From JADKAV01 sp963769435 (GTDB lineage: Bacteria > Actinomycetota > Actinomycetes > S36-B12 > UBA10799): a DNA stretch of 64,000 bases. The notes under the pieces are model-generated. The model was not told the origin of the DNA. It made no database searches and saw only the letters and a program-made list of their open reading frames with translations. The stretch is taken from assembly GCA_963769435.1 (NCBI GenBank), contig CAVYLN010000001.1, forward strand, positions 620,001 through 684,000, read 5' to 3'. Below, piece by piece: positions 30,629 through 43,770 of the stretch; position 1 is the stretch's first letter; each line of letters begins with the position of its first letter. The position numbers and the translations under genes were made by a program.

Positions 30629-32732
30629 CTACAGATCGACGCCGAGTTCGCCGAGGCGGTCCTCGGGGAGGATCTGGACTCCCAGCTTCTCCGCCTTGGC
30701 GTACTTGGAGCCGGCGTTCTCCCCCGCGATGAGGTAGTCGGTCTTCTTGGAGACCGATCCAGTGACTTTCGCCCCGAGATTCTGCAACTTCTCGGTGAGT
30801 TCGTCCCGGCTGAAGCCGGACAACGTGCCGGTGATGACCAGGGTGATGCCGGTCAGCGGACCCGGGTCGGACGCGCTCTCATCGGCCATCCGCACTCCGC
30901 AGGCGGCCCACTTGTCCACGACTTGGGCGTGCCACTCGACATCGAACCATTCGTGCAGCGCGCCCGCGATCGTCGGACCCACCCCGTCGACCGCGGACAG
31001 TTCCTCCACCGACGCCGCCCGGATGGCCTCCAGCGAGCCGAACTCACGGGCCAAGGCCTGCGCCGCGGTGGGGCCCACATGCCTGATCGACAAGGCGACC
31101 AGGATGCGCCACAGCGGGCGGGTCTTCGCGATCTCCAACTGCGCCAGCAGGACTCTGGCGTTCTCGGTCAGTTCGTGCCCGGACCGGGTGAAGAACTCCG
31201 AGCGCAGGAGGGTTGTCTCATCGAGGGCGAACAGGTCACCCTCGTCGTGCACCAGAGCGTCGTCGAGCAGCGCATTCGCCGCTTTCCAGCCGAGCCCTTC
31301 GATGTCCAGCGCCCCGCGACCACCGACGTGGTTGAGGCGTTCGCGCAACTGGGCCGGGCACGACCGGGCGTTCGGGCACCGGATGTCGACATCGCCCTCC
31401 TTGGCCGGTGCCAGCGGCGTCCCACACGACGGGCACACCGTGGGCATGACGAACTCCCGCTCGGAGCCGGTGCGCTCCTCCACCACCGGGCCGATCACCT
31501 CTGGGATGATCTCGCCGGCCTTGCGCAGGAACACCATGTCCCCGATCAGAACCCCCTTGCGCCGGACCTCCTGGGCGTTGTGAAGGGTGGCCATCGACAC
31601 AGTCGTCCCGGACACCCGAACAGGTTTCATCACGGCGAACGGCGTCACCCGGCCAGTGCGACCGACGTTGACGGCTATGTCCAGCAACCGGGTCCGGACC
31701 ACCTCCGGCGGATACTTCACGGCGATCGCCCATCGGGGCGCCCGTGAGGTGGCCCCGAGCCGATCCTGCACCGCGATGTCGTCCACCTTGACCACGACAC
31801 CGTCGATCTCGTGGTCCAGCGCGTGCCGCTTCGACTCGAACTCCTCGACATAGACCTCGACGTCCGCCGCCGTGGGCGCCACCCTCACCCTGGGCGACAC
31901 GGGCAGGCCCCAGTCGGCCATCCGCTCATACGCCTGCGACAGCCGTTGCCGGCCTCTGCCCGTCGAGCACACCGAGGCCGTGCACGATCAGCCGCAGCCG
32001 ACCCAGCGCATCGATCCCACGCTGCACCTGCTCGCGGGCCTTGTCCGACACGGCGCGCCCGGACGCCTCCCGCTCGGCGATCTCGGCCTGCCGGCGATCG
32101 ACGCGCTGGCGCAACGTCCCCGCGCCGGCATTGCGAGGATTCGCGAACGGGGACCGCCCGAGTTCGAGCATCTGGTCGTTGAGCGCCGCGAACTCCGCCA
32201 CCGGGAAGAAGACCTCCCCGCGCACCTCCACCAGTTCCGGGGCACCCACAAGGCGTTTCGGGATCGCCGGGATGAACCGGGCGTTGTACGTCACGTCCTC
32301 ACCGACCCGGCCGTCACCGCGGGTGGCCAGACTCGCCAGGTGTCCGCCGCGGTAGACCAGATCCACTGCCAGCCCGTCGATCTTCAACTCGCACAGCATG
32401 GGCGGCATCTCGCCGAGGTCCTTGTCCACCCGCGCGACCCACGCCCGGAACTCGTCGATGCCGAACGCGTTGTCCAGACTCATCATCCGCTGCAGATGCT
32501 CGACCGGCTCGAACATCTCCGAACGGTCGCCGCCCACCGTCTGCGTCGGAGAGTCCGCACGCTGCAACTCCGGATGCTCCTGCTCGAGGGCCTGCAGCCG
32601 GACGAACAAAGCGTCGTACTCCGCATCCGACAGCCGCGGCGCGTCCCGCTGGTAGTACTCGAGGCGCGCCTGCTCGATCGCAGCGACCAGTTCTTCCCAT
32701 TCCCGCCGATCCGCGGGGCTGGGACCGGTCAT
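30629..32732 (-). CDS. ligA: NAD-dependent DNA ligase LigA (frameshifted)
   Basis: Seals nicks during replication and repair using NAD+. Domains in order: Ia (REWEELVAAIEQARLEYY), adenylation domain with Lys117 in LCELKIDGLAVDL, OB fold (GWVTPF-like region at TGRVTPFAVMKPV), Cys4 zinc finger (CPSCGTPL...CPNARSCPAQ), HhH domain (VDGVGPTIAGAL) and BRCT (GITLVITGTLSGFSRDELTE). The frame breaks near 31945, between GLGVLDG and QRLSQAYERMADWG. The full gene would give about 700 residues, so a single indel accounts for it. ATG 32732 overlaps the stop of the MetE-like gene. Its last base lies beside the SDR stop. Confidence 0.95.
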
Positions 32733-33653
32733 CAGGACAACCTCTCGGTGAGGTCGGCCACCAACGGGCGCCACGGACGATAGTCGGCGACCATGCCGCA
32801 CGGCGGGCTGATCAGCATCGGGGTGGGCGACAGACCGGTGCGATCGAAGAAATCCAACACGCTGCGGACGCTACCGGGAACCGGTGACACTCCGAAACCC
32901 AGAGTGACCCCCGACTCCGACAACTCCGCGAGTCCCACGTCGTCGGCCGGGGCCAGTTGCGCCTGATCGATCATCACCCCCGAGCACGCACGCAGGCTGT
33001 GCCAGTCGATGCCGGGGGCACAGCAGTGCAGAAGATCGGCACCGAGGTCGAGGTCGGGTCGCACAGCGGGCAGCATCGACATCCCGCTGGGGGTGGAAAT
33101 CCTCCCGCCGGCCACCGCCGGCAACGACGGCTCGTCGAGTTGGATGAGCCACCGGGCCGGCACCCTAAGTGCGAGGTCCGCGCCTGTGATCGGCGATGAG
33201 GACCCGGTAGGCCTCGATCAACTCACGCAACAGTCCCGGATCCGCCAGCAGGGCGCGGCCACGGCGTTCCACGGCCGCGGCGAGGGTATAGGGCCCCGCC
33301 AACTGCTGCTTCGCCATGCCACGGTGGCCGGACCAGGCGATCTCCACCGCGTCAAGGTCCTGACCGAGCAGCGAGCGGGCCCTGCGCATGTCGCGGGAGG
33401 CCGGGGTCAGTTCCCACCCCGTCACGCTGGTCGTCGCGGAGAAGTCGGAACTGACCCGCGACAGCAACCCGAGGGTCCGGCCGATCATGTCGGCTCCGGG
33501 GCCCCGTTCCGGCAACTCCGGAACATGCGGCAGGTCCGGCAGTTGGTCGCTGATCCTCGTCGGCCAGTCCGTCACGTCGGTGCCGGGCACCGAGCCGATG
33601 CCGGTCAGCGTCACCGGGGTGGTCAGTTCCAAGGGCACGGCCAATGCTTTCAC
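32732..33653 (-). CDS. MetE-like (cobalamin-independent methionine synthase C-terminal fold) protein (frameshifted)
   Basis: About 305 residues that fit the single-domain UROD/MetE-like family found beside ligA in many actinobacteria (Rv3015c-like, from memory). The N-terminal part PVTLTGIGSVPGTDVTDW and the barrel segments WSGHRGMAKQQLAGPYTLAAA are in one frame. WLIQLDEPSLPAVAGG, LHCCAPGIDW and TLGFGVSPVPG, which carry the MetE-like Asp-Glu and His-Cys zinc-site positions, are in another. The shift lies near 33185. The start is uncertain: GTG 33653 or 33638 precedes the conserved part, though the frame opens at 33746. True methionine synthesis is unproven for this family. Confidence 0.75.
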
Positions 33654-33731
33654 ACCGAGGTCCACCGCAGTCGCCCGCGCCGGACCGGTGGGCGAGTGCG
33701 GCACTGCTGTCGTCCGCGGCCCCGCGCGGGC

Positions 33732-33737
33732 TACGGT
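33732..33737 (+). promoter_or_regulatory. Leaderless -10 box of the first TRIC gene
   Basis: TACGGT, seven bases before ATG 33745. Confidence 0.6.
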
Positions 33738-33744
33738 GGACGAC

Positions 33745-34425
33745 ATGCTGCAGGTCTACACGGGCGCGACGGCGTTGCCCGTGTGGACCTTGTACCTCAC
33801 GGTCGTCGTCGGTGGGGTGGCCGGCGCCACGTACGCCGCACGCCGCGGGTTCGACGTCATCGGAGTGCTCACGCTGTCGGTGACCGCGGGGCTGGGCGGG
33901 CTGCTGATCCGGGACATCCTGCTGGCGCGCGGACCGATCGTGCTGCGTGACCCGGCGTTCATCTGGTCGGCGGTGGCGGCAGCGGTGATCGGCTTCTTCT
34001 TCGCCGGGTACATCGCCCGCTTCGACCGGGCACTGCTGGCGCTGGAGGCACTGGCGATGGGACTGCTGGCCACCGTGGGCGCCGACAGCGCCCTGCGCGC
34101 AGGACTGGGCGCCCTGCCTGCGGTGGCCGTCGGCACGATCGTGGCGACCGCGGGTCCCTTGCTGCGCGACATACTCGGCGGCGATGCCCCACAGATCCTG
34201 CGCCCTGGCGTCTTCCTGGGGGTGATCGCCGTGGGCGGCTCAGTGCTGTACGTGGCGCTCGACGCCTGGACCCGCCAGCCCCTGTTCTCCCAGATCGCCG
34301 TCATCCTGACCGTGTTCGCCACCCGTCTGGTCGCGGTGACCTGGGATCTGGAGACCACCGCGGCCGCGGACATGTCGGACAGGATGTGGTCGTACTGGAG
34401 CCGACGGCACGGTGATCATGGATAG
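33745..34425 (+). CDS. TRIC-family cation channel protein, copy 1
   Basis: 226 residues with seven predicted membrane helices in two inverted three-helix repeats, the fold of prokaryotic TRIC potassium channels (formerly UPF0126). The paired signature occurs twice: GLGGLLIRDILLARGP in the first half and ATAGPLLRDILGGDAPQIL in the second. TRIC proteins form homotrimers that pass K+ or Na+. Followed by a second TRIC gene overlapping its end, so the two are cotranscribed. Confidence 0.9.
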   Translation: MLQVYTGATALPVWTLYLTVVVGGVAGATYAARRGFDVIGVLTLSVTAGLGGLLIRDILLARGPIVLRDPAFIWSAVAAAVIGFFFAGYIARFDRALLALEALAMGLLATVGADSALRAGLGALPAVAVGTIVATAGPLLRDILGGDAPQILRPGVFLGVIAVGGSVLYVALDAWTRQPLFSQIAVILTVFATRLVAVTWDLETTAAADMSDRMWSYWSRRHGDHG

Positions 34426-35086
34426 CGCATCCTCGTCGCTGGTCCTGCCCACCGCTCTGGAGGCACTTGCCATCACCGTGGGAGCCATCTCCGGCGCGTT
34501 GCACGCCCGCCGCCGCCAGATGGATGTCATGGGCATTCTGGTGGTCGGCTTCTGCGGCGCTCTCGGCGGCGGCGTCATCCGGGACATCCTGCTGGTGTCC
34601 GGTCCCCCGGTCTTCCTGACCTCGTCGGCGTTCCTGATCTACGCGGTGGTCGGAGCCACGATCGGCTTGATCTTCGCCCGGCTCGCCAGTCGCGCCACGA
34701 TGCTGATCGAGGTGATCGACGGACTGTTCATCGGCGTGTGGGTGATCGTCGGCGCCCAGAAGGCGCTGGGCAATGGCCTCGGCTTCAGCGCGGCGGTCCT
34801 GGTGGCGGTGATCACTGCCACGGGCGGCGGTGTCCTGCGGGACCTCTTCAGCGGCGAACAAGTCGGCCTGCTTCTCCCCGGCCAGTGGCTGGCGGCCGCG
34901 GCCCTGGTCGGGGCGCTGACCTTCATGCTGGTCTTCTGGTTCGGCGGGGACCTCATCGTGGCCGAGATTCTGTGCATCGTCGTCGCGTCCGGGATCCGCA
35001 TGGTCAGCGCCGCGTTCGACGTCCGCACCCCCATGCCGATAGACGTCGGCCGATTACTGGCCCGCTCTAGGGCGCCGTCTGGATGA
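34418..35086 (+). CDS. TRIC-family cation channel protein, copy 2
   Basis: 222 residues with the same architecture as the preceding gene. Signatures are ALGGGVIRDILLVSGPPVFL and ATGGGVLRDLFSGEQVGLLL. ATG 34418 overlaps the stop of copy 1 by eight bases; GTG 34412 is an alternative. The two copies are clearly diverged (different loops and termini), so they may form a hetero-oligomer or two channels. The 3' end overlaps the convergent mnmA by 20 bases. Confidence 0.9.
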   Translation: MDSASSSLVLPTALEALAITVGAISGALHARRRQMDVMGILVVGFCGALGGGVIRDILLVSGPPVFLTSSAFLIYAVVGATIGLIFARLASRATMLIEVIDGLFIGVWVIVGAQKALGNGLGFSAAVLVAVITATGGGVLRDLFSGEQVGLLLPGQWLAAAALVGALTFMLVFWFGGDLIVAEILCIVVASGIRMVSAAFDVRTPMPIDVGRLLARSRAPSG

Positions 35087-36149
35087 TCCGCCCTGAGCCG
35101 AGCACCTGCGTGTCCGCGTAGAACACCGCGATCTGACCAGTCGCGACGCCGGAGAGTTCGGTTTCGAGGCTGACGAGTCCCTGCTCCTCCGGGGTCCCGG
35201 ACGCCTCGAACCGCGCCTCCACCGGAGCACCGTGCGCCCGGATCTGAACCTGACGAACCCGCGCGGCAAGGCTGTCCGGCGACCCGGTCCAGCGCAGGCG
35301 GTCCACCCGGAAGCCAGAGATGCGCAAGCGGGTGGGCGGGCCCACGAAGACCGTGTTACGCGACACGTCGACGTCCACGATGTAGCGGGGCTGTCCGTCC
35401 GCCGCGGGCTGCTTGAGGTGCAGGCCCCGTCGTTGCCCGACTGTGAAGCCGACTGCACCCGGATGGGTTCCGAGCGTGTCCCCGGTCGCCGAGTCGACGA
35501 TCGGCCCGGTTTGGCCGCCGAGCCGATCCCGCAGGAATCCGCGGGTGTCCCCGTCGGGGATGAAGCAGATGTCGTGACTGTCCGGCTTGTCGGCGACGAG
35601 CAGGCCGCGTTCGGCGGCCTCGATGCGCACGTCGGTCTTGTGGCTGTCCCCGAGCGGGAACAGCGAGGCCGCCAGCTGGTCGGCGTCCAGAACCCCGAGC
35701 ACGTAGGACTGGTCCTTGGTCGGGTCGATCCCACGGTGCAGTTCCCTCCCGGCCGGGCCGTCCACGAGCCGCGCATAGTGTCCCGTCCCGACCCCATCGA
35801 AACCCAATGCCCGGGCCCGCTGCAGTACGGCGGCGAACTTGATGTGCTGGTTGCAGCTGACACACGGGTTCGGGGTGCGACCCTCGCGGTATTCGGCCAG
35901 GAAGTCGTCGAGCACCGTTTCCCGGAACCTGTCGGCGAAGTCCCATACGTAGAAGGGGATCCCGAGCAGGTCCGCCGCCCGTCGGGCGTCATGTACGTCC
36001 TCGAGGGTGCAGCAGCCCCGCCCGCCACCCGCGTAGCGCTTCTCGGCCAGGGCCAAGTGGACACCCGTGACCTCATGACCGGCGTCGACCAGTCTGGCCG
36101 CGGCGACCGCGGAATCGACACCACCGGACAGAGCGGCGATCACTCGCAT
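35067..36149 (-). CDS. mnmA: tRNA-specific 2-thiouridylase MnmA
   Basis: Adds sulfur to U34 of tRNA-Lys, -Glu and -Gln. It has 360 residues. PP-loop motif ALSGGVDSAVAA is at the N-terminus, then EGRTPNPCVSCNQHIKF with the catalytic Cys, DPTKDQSYVLG, and the second catalytic Cys in SHDICFIPDGD. The central and C-terminal beta domains are present (GAVGFTVGQRRGLHL). ATG 36149 is chosen at the conserved start with GGGGTG upstream. It lies 16 bases downstream of its sulfur donor gene iscS, a functional pairing also seen in mycobacteria. Confidence 0.96.
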   Translation of the reverse strand: MRVIAALSGGVDSAVAAARLVDAGHEVTGVHLALAEKRYAGGGRGCCTLEDVHDARRAADLLGIPFYVWDFADRFRETVLDDFLAEYREGRTPNPCVSCNQHIKFAAVLQRARALGFDGVGTGHYARLVDGPAGRELHRGIDPTKDQSYVLGVLDADQLAASLFPLGDSHKTDVRIEAAERGLLVADKPDSHDICFIPDGDTRGFLRDRLGGQTGPIVDSATGDTLGTHPGAVGFTVGQRRGLHLKQPAADGQPRYIVDVDVSRNTVFVGPPTRLRISGFRVDRLRWTGSPDSLAARVRQVQIRAHGAPVEARFEASGTPEEQGLVSLETELSGVATGQIAVFYADTQVLGSGRIIQTAP

Positions 36150-36165
36150 GGACAGCACCCCGCGA

Positions 36166-37278
36166 TCATCGTGCCGCACCTGCTCGCCGCGCCCGCGCGA
36201 CCGCCGCTGGCAGGGCTCCCAGCAGGGCGTCGACGTCCTCGAGGGTCGAGTTCCAGCCCAGGGAGAACCGCAGTGAACTCCTGGCAACCGGCTCGTCTGC
36301 CCCCATCGCGATCAGGACGTGGCTCGGCTGCGGAATCCCCGCAGTACACGCAGAACCCGTGGACACCGCGATCCCTGCGGCGTCCAGCAACATCAGCAGC
36401 GCGTCCCCCTGGCAGCCGGGGAAGGAGAAGTGCGCGTTGTTCGCCAGCCGGTCCTGCGGGTCCCCGTTGAGCACTGCGTCGGGGACGGCAAGCGTGACAC
36501 CTTCGATCAGTGCGTCACGCAACCCGACGGTGTCAACCGGCGGGGCCGCCAGGGCCGCGGCGAAACCTGCGATACCGGCGGCATCCAATGTCCCGGACCT
36601 GACGTCACGCTCCTGTCCCCCGCCGTGCACGAGGGGGCTGACCCCCAGATCGCGGTCGAGCACCAGGGCCCCCACACCGACCGGCCCTCCCACCTTGTGG
36701 GCGGACAGTGCCACGGAGGAGATGTCCGCGACGTCGAGTGGCAGGTGACCGAGCGCTTGCACAGCATCGGTGTGCAGGGGGATTCCGTACCGCCGACAGA
36801 CCGCGGAGATCTCCGGGATCGGCTGGATCGTCCCCACCTCGTTGTTGGCCCACATCACCGCCACGACCGCCACGTCGTCGTCGAGCGTCTCCTCGAGCCG
36901 CCCGGGGGCGACCCTGCCGAGGCCGTCCACCGGGATGTGCTCGATCAGCCAGCCCTCCTCCCGCAGCGCTTCGGCCGGGTCGAGGACCGCGTGGTGCTCG
37001 ACGGCGGACACCAGGATCCGACGCCTGCCGGAAGCACGCGCGATCCCCTTCAGAGCGAGGTTGTCCGCCTCCGTACCCCCGGAGGTGAAGATGATGTCCG
37101 CAGGTTTGGCGCCGATGCACTCCGCGATCTGCTCGCGGGATTCCTCGACCACCCGCCGGGCCCGCCGCCCGGCCCCGTGCAGGCTCGAGGGATTGCCCAC
37201 GTGCTGCCACTGCTCGCGCATCGCCTCTGCGGCTTCGGGCCGCAACGGCGTCGTCGCGGCGTGATCGAGGTAGTGCAC
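36166..37278 (-). CDS. iscS: Cysteine desulfurase (IscS/NifS family)
   Basis: PLP enzyme that takes sulfur from cysteine for tRNA thiolation and Fe-S clusters. It has 370 residues. YLDHAATTPLRPEA is at the start, then SGGTEADNLALKG, EHHAVL, HTDAVQALGHLPLDV, the PLP lysine in ALSAHKVGGPVG, and the catalytic Cys in VSTGSACTAG. GTG 37278 has TACCAT seven bases upstream, so a leaderless start; the open frame to 37314 is not needed. Directly upstream of mnmA. Confidence 0.95.
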   Translation of the reverse strand: MHYLDHAATTPLRPEAAEAMREQWQHVGNPSSLHGAGRRARRVVEESREQIAECIGAKPADIIFTSGGTEADNLALKGIARASGRRRILVSAVEHHAVLDPAEALREEGWLIEHIPVDGLGRVAPGRLEETLDDDVAVVAVMWANNEVGTIQPIPEISAVCRRYGIPLHTDAVQALGHLPLDVADISSVALSAHKVGGPVGVGALVLDRDLGVSPLVHGGGQERDVRSGTLDAAGIAGFAAALAAPPVDTVGLRDALIEGVTLAVPDAVLNGDPQDRLANNAHFSFPGCQGDALLMLLDAAGIAVSTGSACTAGIPQPSHVLIAMGADEPVARSSLRFSLGWNSTLEDVDALLGALPAAVARARRAGAAR

Positions 37279-37285
37279 TCGATCA

Positions 37286-37291
37286 ATGGTA
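37286..37291 (-). promoter_or_regulatory. Leaderless -10 box of the iscS-mnmA operon
   Basis: TACCAT on the minus strand, seven bases before GTG 37278. Confidence 0.6.
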
Positions 37292-37346
37292 GGCGGGCGC
37301 ACGGCCAGCAGCACGCGCCGACCACCCTGCTCGCAGAGAGCGGAAC

Positions 37347-39804
<2,458 letters not shown>

Positions 39805-40887
39805 TGGAGACCTCCGTGCTTGTCGAACCTGGATTCAGAACACCATAGACGGTTTCCAGTGCCGCCACCTCCGCACGGGCTGGCACCAGCGCCCCCGGAT
39901 AGGTCCAATGGATGCCGTCCCGCTGGCGGGCGACGACCCTTTCCCCGTCGATCGATCTCCTCGGTCGTGAAGGGACTCGACTCGTCGTACAGGTCGACGT
40001 ACTGCACTCCCGGAACGGCCGTCGCGGCGCGGCGTAACGCGTCGTTCACGTCGGCGTACGCACTGTTCCACTGCGGGTCACGCGCCGTTGGCGGCCCGGA
40101 CCAGAACACCCGCTCGACCCCCTCGGCCATGATCGCCCGCATCACGACCCGGGCGCGCCGCTCGTATTCCGCCTCCCACTCGCGGACTTCCCGGCGAGAG
40201 AGTCCTCCCACCCGACGGTCATGTCGTTGCGCTCGTTGCCACCGATCAGTACCACCACGGCGTCCGGTTGCTCCGATCGCACGATGGAACGTGCACCGGA
40301 CTGCCAGTTGAAGAACGCGGGGTTGGTCAGACCGGTCCCGTTGCGCCAGATCGTCTTCACCTTGACGCGTTCGGAGTCGGCGAGCTGCGCGGACATCTGC
40401 TGTCCCACGTAGGTCGACAGCGAGTCCCCGAGGACCAGTACGTCGAGCGGATCAGCGGCGGTCGGCCTGGTCACGGAGGGTGCAGTGACCACGGCGACGG
40501 GCTCCGGCGCACCGTCCGCGAGGGCCGCACCCTCCTCTTCATCAGCCTGGCCGAGGGCTGTGGCCAGGGCCTGCTGCGGCCGGTCTAGCCGCAGCCATCC
40601 CGCCACGGCATCCACCGGGGTGCCGATCCCGACCATGACCGTCCGCGCCAGGCCGGGCCGCATTCCGTGCGCGTCACGCAGGAAACCCGCGGAGTTGAAC
40701 ACCAGCGCCATGAACAGGGCGATCACCACAACGAGCCACACGTGACCGGCCGGCATCCGGCGCCCCTGGAACCCGCGCATCGCCGGGTGGTAGGTGTCCG
40801 TCCGGTTGCGCTTTGCCGCGGCCCGGAGCCCCGCGCCTGCGACGACGCCTGGTGCGTCTCGTGCATCGTGTCGGTCATCGCCGCCCC

Positions 40888-42490
40888 TCAGAACTGGAAG
40901 TAGATGAACGGGGCGACACCCTGCTGTCCGACCAGGGTGTCGATGACGATGAGGAACACGCCGAACGCGATTCCCTGCACCCAGTAGGGCAGTCGACTGA
41001 ACCCGACGGCTACCCGATCCCACAGCCTGGGCGGTGTCACCTGAGTGCTGAGAGGCGACTATCAGAACCAGCAGTACCGCGGGTGTCACCAAGGTGGCGG
41101 CTGTGCTCCAGCCGACCACCAGACGCGACAACACAGTCAGCGCGGTGCCGACGTCGGGTGCCCGGAAGAACACCCACGCGACACAGACGAAGCCGAAGGT
41201 CACCGCCCACAGAACAGGCTTCGGGTAGTGACGCTGGAGGGCTGCATCGAGTCGCGGCTTCGGGGCCACCATGACCGTGGTGGCCGTCACGTGGACACCC
41301 GCGTGGCCGGATGCGCCGTCGGGCATGGGGACACCCTGGCCAGACCCGCCGTCCGGGGCGGGCTGGTCGCGAAGGTCGATGTGTGCACCCCCGCGAAGGA
41401 GCCGGATCCTCTGCCTCGCCCAGCGTTCGAAGGCCAAGCCGGACCCGTGCATGGCACCCCAGATCACGAACGTCCAGGCGGCTCCGTGCCAGAGCCCGCC
41501 CAGGATCATCGTGACCATGAGGTTGATCGTGGTGCGCCTCGGGCCCTTACGGCTGCCCCCCAGCGGGATGTACAGGTAGTCGCGCAGCCAACGGGACAGC
41601 GTCATGTGCCAGCGGTGCCAGAACTCCTGCAGGCTGGCGGCGCGGTAGGGCTGATCGAAGTTCTGGGGGAACCAGAAGCCGAGCAGCATGGCCAGCCCGA
41701 TCGCGATGTCGGTGTAGCCCGAGAAGTCACAGTAGATCTGCGCCGCATATCCGAGGATCGCGACGCCGGTATCCACCGCACCGAACGCCTGCGGGCTGCC
41801 GAAGACCGGATCCACGAGGTTCACCGCGAGGTAGTCGGCCAGGACCACCTTCTTGATCAGACCCCCTGCGATGAGGAACAGCGCTGGCGCCGCGGGGATG
41901 TTGCGTGGGCTACGCGGGGTGGCCAGTTGCGGTATGAACTCCGTGGCCCGCACGATCGGCCCGGCCACCAAGTGCGGGAAGAAGGCCAGGTAGACGGCCG
42001 TGTCGATGGGTTTTGCCAACGGCGCTCGGCCACGATACACATCCACCACGTAGCTGATCGCCTGGAAGGTGAAGAACGAGATTCCCACCGGCAGGGCGAG
42101 TTCGAGGACCTGCTGCTCGCCCTCGAAGCCGAAGGCGTTGACCAGTCCGTTGACGCTGTCGACGAAGAATCCGAGGTACTTGAACACTCCGAGCAGAGCG
42201 AGGTTCGCGACGACCGCACCGATGAGGACAGCCTTGCGTCCACGTCCCTGCTGCATCCCGCTGATCACGGTCGCGGCGGCCTGGTTGCCGACGATCGATG
42301 CGAGCAACAGGAACACCCACCGCCAGTCAGCGGCGGCATAGAAGGCCAGCGATGCCAGGAAGATGAACGGCTTCCAGTACTTGGGAGTGGGCATCAGCAG
42401 CCACGACGCGAGCAGCACCACGACGAAGAACGCCGCGAACTCGATCGTCGGGAAAACCACGCCTACCCCAAATTCCGCTAGAGCCACCAT
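40888..42490 (-). CDS. MBOAT-family O-acyltransferase (AlgI-like, frameshifted near the end)
   Basis: Polytopic membrane O-acyltransferase, about 534 residues, that moves acyl groups across the membrane for transfer to a polysaccharide. AlgI-type hallmarks: YCDFSGYTDIAIGLAMLLG, EFWHRWHMTLSRWLRDYLYI with conserved His, and LGGLWHGAAWTFVIWG with the catalytic His. A low-complexity insertion rich in Gly/Asp/Pro (DQPAPDGGSGQGVPMPDG) follows the core. The last 49 codons (LWDRVAVGFSRLPYWVQG to FIYFQF) are in another frame after a shift near 41040. ATG 42490 is tentative, with no clear ribosome site. It pairs with the SGNH gene ten bases downstream and then glgP. Confidence 0.85.
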
Positions 42491-42664
42491 CGTGTGAGGG
42501 CCACGCGATGGGGAAGTTGTCGCGTGACTTAAGGCCGAGGCTAACCCCGGGGCTGAACATCGCCGCTCAAGCCGGCGCGGCGGGTCGCGATCGGCCGCAC
42601 GGACCTCACCCCCGCACCCCGACCCCTCCCCCAGGCCGCGACACACCCGGCCCGACGGATTTGG

Positions 42665-42698
42665 GCAGGATCCACCTCACATGTGAAAGCAAACCTGC
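42665..42698. repeat. 34-bp intergenic palindrome, copy B
   Basis: Same length as copy A at 6840-6873 and identical at 27 of 34 positions, sharing GCAGGATCC, CACATGTGAAAG and CCTGC. It lies 175 bp before the MBOAT start and 53 bp past the etfA terminator, the same placement as copy A relative to rpmE and rho. The 42491-42805 gap holds this repeat, the terminator and presumably the MBOAT promoter. Confidence 0.7.
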
Positions 42699-42751
42699 AC
42701 AGACCGTCGCGAACGGCTCCCATCGCGTCCACGCACGTCCAGCCGAAAGAC

Positions 42752-42791
42752 GAGAACCCCGCCGCCGGGCTGGCCGGGCGGCGGGGTTCTC
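42752..42791 (-). terminator. Intrinsic terminator after etfA
   Basis: A perfect 15-bp stem (GAGAACCCCGCCGCC with its inverse) around a ten-base loop, beginning 14 bases past the etfA stop and followed in the minus direction by GTCTTT. Confidence 0.8.
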
Positions 42792-42805
42792 AGGGATCCT
42801 GCGGA

Positions 42806-43759
42806 TCAGCCCTTGCGCTTGCCGATCTCGTCGGTCAACTGCGGCACGACGGTGAACAGGTCACCGACCACCCCGTAGTCGGCCAGTTCGAAGATCGGGG
42901 CCTCCGGGTCCTTGTTGACCACGACGATGGTCTTCGATGTCTGCATCCCGGCACGGTGCTGGATAGCACCCGAGATTCCGTTGGCGATGTACAGCTGGGG
43001 CGACACGGTCTTGCCGGTCTGACCCACCTGGTACTGATGCGGGTACCAGCCGGCGTCCGTCGCGGCACGCGAGGCGCCCACCGCAGCACCGAGGGAGTCC
43101 GCGAGCTTCTCGATGACCTCGAAGCCCTCGGGTCCGCCCACACCTCGACCACCGGAGACCACGACCGCGGCCTCAGTGAGTTCAGGTCGGGCACCCTTCT
43201 CCTCCTCGACCCGATCGACGACCTTCGCCGCGGTGGCGGTGTCGCTGAGCGAGACGCTGACGTCCGCGCGGGTACCGGCGGCCGGAGCGGCCTCTGGCGC
43301 GGTCGAGTTGGGACGTACGGTGATGATCGGCGTTCCGGTGGTCACCTTCGACGACACGATGGTGGACCCACCGAAGATCGACTGGGTCGCCACCAGATCC
43401 GCCGAGATCCCGACCGCATCGGTGATGACACCACTGTTGACCTTGACCGCGAGCCGCCCCGCGATCTCCTTACCCTCGGCGGTGGAGGTGAGCAGCACGG
43501 CGGCCGGGGACTTCTCCGCCACCAACTGCGCGAGCAGTTCGGCCTTGGGCGCCACCACGTAGTCGGTCATCTCAGGCGCGTCGGCGACGTAGATGTTCGC
43601 CGCGCCGTACTCCGCCAGGGTCGCGGCGGCGGTGTCGATGCCGCCACCCACGAACACCGCGGACGGTTCACCGAGTGCACGGGCAAGGGTGAGCAACTCC
43701 AGCGTCACCTTCTTCACCGAGCCGTCGACGTGGTCGACCATTACCAGGATCTCAGCCAT
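42806..43759 (-). CDS. etfA: Electron transfer flavoprotein subunit alpha
   Basis: FAD-binding subunit of ETF, which takes electrons from acyl-CoA and other dehydrogenases to the quinone pool. It has 317 residues. The N-terminal domain begins MAEILVMVDHVDG. The C-terminal FAD domain shows VVVSGGRGVGGPEGF, AVGASRAATDAGWYPHQYQVG, QTGKTVSPQLYIANGISG and IVVVNKDPEAPIFELADYG. It sits 11 bases after etfB and ends at a strong terminator. Mycobacterial FixB matches it in position between iscS and the glucan genes. Confidence 0.97.
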   Translation of the reverse strand: MAEILVMVDHVDGSVKKVTLELLTLARALGEPSAVFVGGGIDTAAATLAEYGAANIYVADAPEMTDYVVAPKAELLAQLVAEKSPAAVLLTSTAEGKEIAGRLAVKVNSGVITDAVGISADLVATQSIFGGSTIVSSKVTTGTPIITVRPNSTAPEAAPAAGTRADVSVSLSDTATAAKVVDRVEEEKGARPELTEAAVVVSGGRGVGGPEGFEVIEKLADSLGAAVGASRAATDAGWYPHQYQVGQTGKTVSPQLYIANGISGAIQHRAGMQTSKTIVVVNKDPEAPIFELADYGVVGDLFTVVPQLTDEIGKRKG

Positions 43760-43770
43760 TGTCGTTCTCC

